The notes under the pieces are model-generated. The model was not told the origin of the DNA and searched no databases. It was given only the letters and a program-made list of their open reading frames with translations. Shown one piece after another: positions 60,260 through 64,000 of a stretch of 64,000 nt of DNA. The position numbers and the translations under genes were made by a program. The DNA lies in the NCBI RefSeq assembly GCF_019924045.1, contig NZ_JAHXBN010000001.1, positions 124,001 to 188,000 on the forward strand. Direction: 5' to 3'. This stretch comes from Dyadobacter fermentans (lineage in GTDB: Bacteria; Bacteroidota; Bacteroidia; Cytophagales; Spirosomataceae). Numbering within the stretch: position 1 is the first letter of the stretch; every line of letters begins with the position of its first letter.

Positions 60260-62917
60260 TTATTCGTTGCGCAGGCTGCGGACCGGATCGGCCGTGGCAG
60301 CGCGGATCGCCTGGAAACTGACCGTCCCGATCGTCACTGCCAACGCCGCTGCGCCGGTCACTGCAAACACCCACCAATGGATCGTCGTCCGGTAGGGATA
60401 GTTTTCCAGCCATTTTTGCAGCCCATACCACGCTAGCGGCGACGCTACCACGATGGCAATGACCACCAGTTTGACAAAATCTTTCGAAATCAATCCCACA
60501 ATACCCGCCACGGACGCTCCCAGCACCTTGCGGATGCCTACTTCCTTCGCCCGCTGCTCAGCCGCCTGTACCACCAATCCGAAAATACCCAATGCGGAAA
60601 GAAACATAGTCAGCCCGCTGAAAAAGAGAAAGAGGCTGTGGAGTTTGGATTCGGCCTCATATTGCTTTTCCAGCTTTTCTTCGATGTTATGAATGCGCAG
60701 CAGCTTTTCGGGAAAGAACTGCTTCCAGAGCTTGCGTACGCCGGCACCGACCTGCATTTCGGTCCCCGGCTCGATTCGAATGAGCATGCCCGCGTACTCA
60801 GGTGCCCTTTGGGCGAGAATGAGCGTGGGTTTCAACGGTTCGTACAACGATTCATTATGGAAATCGCCTACAACGCCCACGGGTACCGATTGTGTGTCTT
60901 TGGCGTGAACATCCAGCTGTTTGACACGAAGCATTTTCGCGGCCGAGGCAGTCATTAGCGAATTCTGGTTCATCTGCATTTTTTCGAATTTTACGAAATC
61001 CTTTTCCCGTAGTGAATCGGCGTTGAACGCATCGGCGAAGCGGCTGCTGAACATGCGCCCCTTCACTAATTTTAGTCCCAAAGTCGTAGGTAAATCCACA
61101 TCACCGGCGATGTGCCAGATCCGGAGACGGCGCCCGGCGTGGGCCGGGTCGGGGACCTCGCGCTGCATATAGCCCGCGCCCTCTGTGGGCATCCACATGC
61201 TAAGGCTGCTGCGCACGACACCCGGAATTCTTTGCAATTCGCTTTTAAATGCTTCGCCTTTGCCATTCCACGCGATCTGCTCGATGCCGATCAGGTTGTT
61301 TTTATCGTAGCCGAGGTCTTTGTTTTTCATCAGGTCAAATTGCTGCCAGACCACGATGGTAGCAAGCAATACAACAATCGAAATGGAAAATTGCGCGACG
61401 ACGAGCGTTTTGCGGAGCCCTGTTTGCCCCAACGAAGCCGTGAATATGCCCCGTAATGTATTGGCCGGTTTGAAGCCCGAGATAATCCAGGCGGGGTAAA
61501 GGCCTGTGACCAGCGCGGTGAAGAAGAACATCAGCAATGCGCCCCCTGCCATCAGGATGTTGGAAGTAAATGTGAGTACCAATCGGTGCCCGAGAAAGTT
61601 TTCGACCGGGCGTAATGTGAAGAAATAGGCAAATACCGCGATACCGACCGAAATGCCGAATAATAGTAAGGTTTCCGTAAGAAGCTGCATGACGAGCTGC
61701 GTCCGCGATCCGCTGAGCACTTTCCGGACACCGGCTTCCTTCACCCGCGCGAATGCCTTTGCCGTGCTGAGGTTTACAAAATTGACGCAGGCGATGAATA
61801 ACACGAGTAATGCGACGCCCGCAAAAATATAAATCGTCCGGATGCTGGCTTTCACGCTTTGGCCTTCGGCGAAATCGGAGTGGAGGTAAATGTCTTTTAA
61901 AGGCTGGAATTCGAACTGCTCCCGGCCTTTGTTTTTTGTGAAATCTGCATACCAGGCATTGACCTTTCGCGTAAATGCCTTCACGTCGGTGCCCGGTTTG
62001 AGCAACAGATAACTTTGGTCGAACATAATTATACCATTATTAGTCAGCGGCTCTACCTTGGTACGTTTCAGTCGGATCACATCCGTTCGGAGATGGCTGT
62101 TATAAGGCAGGTCTTCGATCAGACCAGTGATTTCATATGGTGCGGGTTCCGAGCCGAGTGTCGGGATCTCGTAGATAATCCGGCCTATCGGGTTCTGACC
62201 CGGAAATATCCTGCCTGCATACGATCGTGTGATGAGTAAACTCCAACGGTTTTCCGAAGTGCGTTCGAGGCTGCCGGCAACAAGCTTAATGTCCAACATT
62301 TTATTTGCCATCGTGTCAACCGTCAGCATGTTGGTTTCTATGCCATCGTTATCCCCAGGGCTAATCTTAAAATGAGGCCGATAGGAGTCAACGGACGACC
62401 AGGATTGTGCTTCCGCATACATTTTCTGTAATGCGGGCGCAAGATAGGAGGGGGATGAAATATGTCGTTCAAACAGCCCGCCGCCCATTTTATTCACCGT
62501 GACAATCCTGTAAATATCATCCTTCCGGCTCCATTGCCGGTCGTACGAAAGGCTGTCGATCACCACCGTAGCCACCATCATGCACGCCCACAAGCCAATG
62601 GAAAGGCCGATTAAATGGATCAGCGAATAGCCGCTGTTTTTAACCAAAACCCGCGAGCCGATTTTGAAATAATTACGCAGCATATCGCTGCTAAATGCCG
62701 ATGGCGAGCCGTACGGCGACGGTTTTCGCCGCATAATAGAAGGGCGGAGCAATGCTGTTACTTCTCGGAGGAAGAAAAAATTGGCCTTGAGCGCGCCTGT
62801 GCGGCGGTGGCGCAACGCGTAGCGCTCGTGCAGGTCGCCGAGTAGTTCTTCGCGCAGATGCGGGGCGCAAATGCGCGTGGCCAGCTTATCGAGCCAGCGG
62901 GGAGGGAGTGGTTGCAT
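60260..62917 (-). CDS. FtsX/MacB-type ABC permease with N-terminal prefix domain
   Basis: An 885-residue protein. Residues of about 1-75 form the prefix domain found with PadR-linked permeases (LPPRWLDKLATRICAPHLRE, ELLGDLHERYALR). There follow a transmembrane helix (YSLIHLIGLSIGLWACMMVA), a MacB-like periplasmic domain, a first FtsX triple-helix set near 370-500, a second periplasmic domain, and a final FtsX set with VRKVLSGS-like repeats (GIRKVLGASVAGIVGLISKD). No ATPase gene is adjacent. It starts three bases after the PadR gene, so the two are coupled. Role probably in export or signalling of a peptide or lipid; unknown. Confidence 0.88.
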   Translation of the reverse strand: MQPLPPRWLDKLATRICAPHLREELLGDLHERYALRHRRTGALKANFFFLREVTALLRPSIMRRKPSPYGSPSAFSSDMLRNYFKIGSRVLVKNSGYSLIHLIGLSIGLWACMMVATVVIDSLSYDRQWSRKDDIYRIVTVNKMGGGLFERHISSPSYLAPALQKMYAEAQSWSSVDSYRPHFKISPGDNDGIETNMLTVDTMANKMLDIKLVAGSLERTSENRWSLLITRSYAGRIFPGQNPIGRIIYEIPTLGSEPAPYEITGLIEDLPYNSHLRTDVIRLKRTKVEPLTNNGIIMFDQSYLLLKPGTDVKAFTRKVNAWYADFTKNKGREQFEFQPLKDIYLHSDFAEGQSVKASIRTIYIFAGVALLVLFIACVNFVNLSTAKAFARVKEAGVRKVLSGSRTQLVMQLLTETLLLFGISVGIAVFAYFFTLRPVENFLGHRLVLTFTSNILMAGGALLMFFFTALVTGLYPAWIISGFKPANTLRGIFTASLGQTGLRKTLVVAQFSISIVVLLATIVVWQQFDLMKNKDLGYDKNNLIGIEQIAWNGKGEAFKSELQRIPGVVRSSLSMWMPTEGAGYMQREVPDPAHAGRRLRIWHIAGDVDLPTTLGLKLVKGRMFSSRFADAFNADSLREKDFVKFEKMQMNQNSLMTASAAKMLRVKQLDVHAKDTQSVPVGVVGDFHNESLYEPLKPTLILAQRAPEYAGMLIRIEPGTEMQVGAGVRKLWKQFFPEKLLRIHNIEEKLEKQYEAESKLHSLFLFFSGLTMFLSALGIFGLVVQAAEQRAKEVGIRKVLGASVAGIVGLISKDFVKLVVIAIVVASPLAWYGLQKWLENYPYRTTIHWWVFAVTGAAALAVTIGTVSFQAIRAATADPVRSLRNE

Positions 62918-62920
62918 GGT

Positions 62921-63274
62921 TCAGCTGTTTGAAAAGTCGAGGCCCATTTTGGATAATTCGGCAGGTGTAATGCGGTTCCATAGGTTGTTCCGCACGGTGC
63001 GGGCCTCGTGGAGGATCTTGCCGCCATAAGCAGTCACGGTAAACAGGCGCTTGCGGCGTCCGCCACGTTCCTGCGTCGCCTCGCCAAGGTACGAGCTGAG
63101 GTAGCCTTTCTGTTCGAGCCGCTGCAATGCGGCATGTACCGCGCCGGTGCTTACCGTCTGCCCGGTTTCGTTTTCGAGCTCTTCCGCAATGCTCACCGAG
63201 TAGGCGCCCGGCGCCAGCGCCGCCACGGCCAGTAATACGATTTCTTCAAATTCGCCCAAATCGCTTCGTCTCAT
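62921..63274 (-). CDS. PadR family transcriptional regulator
   Basis: A 117-residue winged-helix protein: LGEFEEIVLLAVAALAPGAY at the N-terminus, SIAEELENETGQTVSTGAVH for the recognition helix, AALQRLEQKGYLSSYLGE for the wing, and RRKRLFTVTAYGGKILHEAR. It probably represses its own operon, which continues straight into the FtsX-type permease. PadR plus prefix-domain permease is a recurring pair in Bacteroidota. Confidence 0.93.
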   Translation of the reverse strand: MRRSDLGEFEEIVLLAVAALAPGAYSVSIAEELENETGQTVSTGAVHAALQRLEQKGYLSSYLGEATQERGGRRKRLFTVTAYGGKILHEARTVRNNLWNRITPAELSKMGLDFSNS

Positions 63275-63375
63275 AAGAATGTGTCCGGATTTATTAGATC
63301 TATTTCTGTATGTAAAATATCTTGCCAGTTATTGAAAACCGTATTTACGTCGAAATGAGGGCAGTTTCACGAAAA

Positions 63376-63401
63376 AGCCCTGTTCGTTTTTGAACAAGGC
63401 T
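63376..63401 (-). terminator. Terminator after the glycerophosphodiesterase gene
   Basis: AGCCCTGTTC (63376-63385) and GAACAAGGCT (63392-63401) pair with one G-U. On the minus strand the stem is followed by TTTTTC. Confidence 0.8.
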
Positions 63402-63460
63402 CGTCCGGTGTTGTACAGGGTTGTTAATGAATTGATATTAGTTGAAATGCTCGTAGCCTG

Positions 63461-64000
63461 CTATTTCTTCCCAAAAAACTTCTGCTTCACACTCTCTTTC
63501 CGTGCATACTTCTTCACCGCTTCCGCCGCTTCAATAGGCAAATCCGATTCCAGAATGGATGCCCCGTCTTTTGCAATGGCCAGGTATGCGGCTTTGCGCT
63601 CTTCCGGAGTTTTAAGTTTGTCATACGACGAGGCCGCTGAGATCATGCACATGGTGCCTTTTTTGTTCAGCAACGCATATAATTCCTTATTTTCGGGCTT
63701 CACGTGCGGGCCTATGTAGGCGATCATCTGGGTGAAAGGCACGTTGGCCTTTTCGTAGTCCTCGTACTCTTTCATGTTCCGGATGAATGCCGAGAAGGTG
63801 TGGTTTTTGTTTTGGGATAAATAATAGGTCATTTCGGCGGCGCTGTGCACGGTGAGCATCACGAATGCGTCGGCTTTGTGCTTTTTGATCAACGCGGCAG
63901 TCATGGCTAGGGGGACGTCCTTATGGTCGAGGTTGAGGACGGTTTTGCCGCGCGCCCATTCGATCACTTCCGAAAGCGTCGGGATAGGGAAGTTGGTGAC
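63461..64000 (-). CDS. Glycerophosphodiester phosphodiesterase, C-terminal part (5' cut by window)
   Basis: The frame is open to the window edge. Translation from there reads VTNFPIPTLSEVIEWARGKT, then VLNLDHKDVPLAMTAALIKK, AFVMLTVHSAAEMTYYLSQN, and a late AIAKDGASILESDLPIEAAE. The IPTLSEV, NLDHK and ESDLP segments are the conserved strands of the GDPD TIM barrel. The N-terminal HRG catalytic motif would be outside the window. The enzyme hydrolyses glycerophosphodiesters to glycerol-3-phosphate and an alcohol. The C-terminal KKYARKESVKQKFFGKK tail is basic. It ends at a clear terminator. Confidence 0.85.
   Translation of the reverse strand, partial: VTNFPIPTLSEVIEWARGKTVLNLDHKDVPLAMTAALIKKHKADAFVMLTVHSAAEMTYYLSQNKNHTFSAFIRNMKEYEDYEKANVPFTQMIAYIGPHVKPENKELYALLNKKGTMCMISAASSYDKLKTPEERKAAYLAIAKDGASILESDLPIEAAEAVKKYARKESVKQKFFGKK

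Noticed and set aside
1..64000. tRNA, rRNA or transposase genes
   Set aside because: No stretch showed a cloverleaf with a CCA-ready acceptor, conserved rRNA blocks, or a DDE or tyrosine-recombinase gene; a dedicated tRNA scan was not possible here.

Overview
The window looks like a chromosomal stretch from a Bacteroidota bacterium of the Cytophagales, most like Dyadobacter, Spirosoma or related genera. The signs are a SusC/SusD pair, two secreted FG-GAP proteins ending in type IX secretion sorting domains, secreted DUF1080/ThuA/GH130 proteins, Bacteroidota-style TAnnTTTG promoter elements, few Shine-Dalgarno sites, and many DUF families typical of the phylum. The genus is an inference. About 50 genes are called. 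I saw no rRNA or tRNA gene, CRISPR array or intact transposase.

Layout. 1-2.3 kb: end of an RBBP9-like hydrolase, a YceI protein and a secreted GH130-type glycosidase. 2.6-18.6 kb: a long co-directional carbohydrate cluster. It holds a DUF1080 3-keto-glycoside hydrolase-like protein, three TIM-barrel isomerase/epimerases, ThuA, an alpha/beta hydrolase, a DUF4432 epimerase-like protein, a PMI-like cupin, a cytoplasmic Gfo/Idh/MocA oxidoreductase, a complete ribose-type (CUT2) ABC importer and, after an interruption, a Tat-exported Gfo/Idh/MocA oxidoreductase. The interruption (15.7-17.2 kb) carries small toxin-antitoxin-like gene pairs and a duplicated 3' end of the ABC binding-protein gene. 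18.9-20.1 kb: a DUF4136 lipoprotein and a HigBA-like pair whose antitoxin lacks its DNA-binding domain. 20.2-28.1 kb: an efflux locus (TolC, then an RND pump fused in frame to its membrane-fusion protein) divergent from a two-component system. 28.3-34.1 kb: a thioredoxin-fold protein, a large FAD/Fe-S oxidoreductase, a small membrane protein and an outer-membrane barrel. 34.2-38.8 kb: SusD and SusC. 39.2-43.4 kb: thrA and thrB, with an MNT/HEPN pair wedged between them. 43.7-45.1 kb: an IscA-like protein and a nucleotidyltransferase. 45.2-52.1 kb: two tandem FG-GAP propeller proteins with 7 and 14 repeats. 52.3-55.7 kb: an SGNH hydrolase and modCBA. 55.9-57.9 kb: an aminotransferase and prephenate dehydrogenase. 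58.2-60.1 kb: two convergent L,D-transpeptidases. 60.3-64 kb: an FtsX/MacB-like permease with its PadR regulator, and the end of a glycerophosphodiesterase.

The most unusual signal is not a gene. Many intergenic gaps hold degenerate arrays with a strict 7-bp period, usually as two opposed arms around a short centre. One gap, between modA and modB, has the same design with a strict 10-bp period. The unit sequence differs from locus to locus (GCTTANA, GGTCNAT, GGTCAGC, GTCARGTATT) while the architecture is conserved. One array has become the coding end of modC. The nearest known parallel I can name is the heptameric STRR repeats of filamentous cyanobacteria.

The carbohydrate cluster is best read, by inference, as a 3-keto-glycoside type route: oxidation at C3 by a Gfo/Idh/MocA enzyme, cleavage by DUF1080, TIM-barrel isomerisation, and uptake of a product by the CUT2 transporter. 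The substrate cannot be told from sequence alone.
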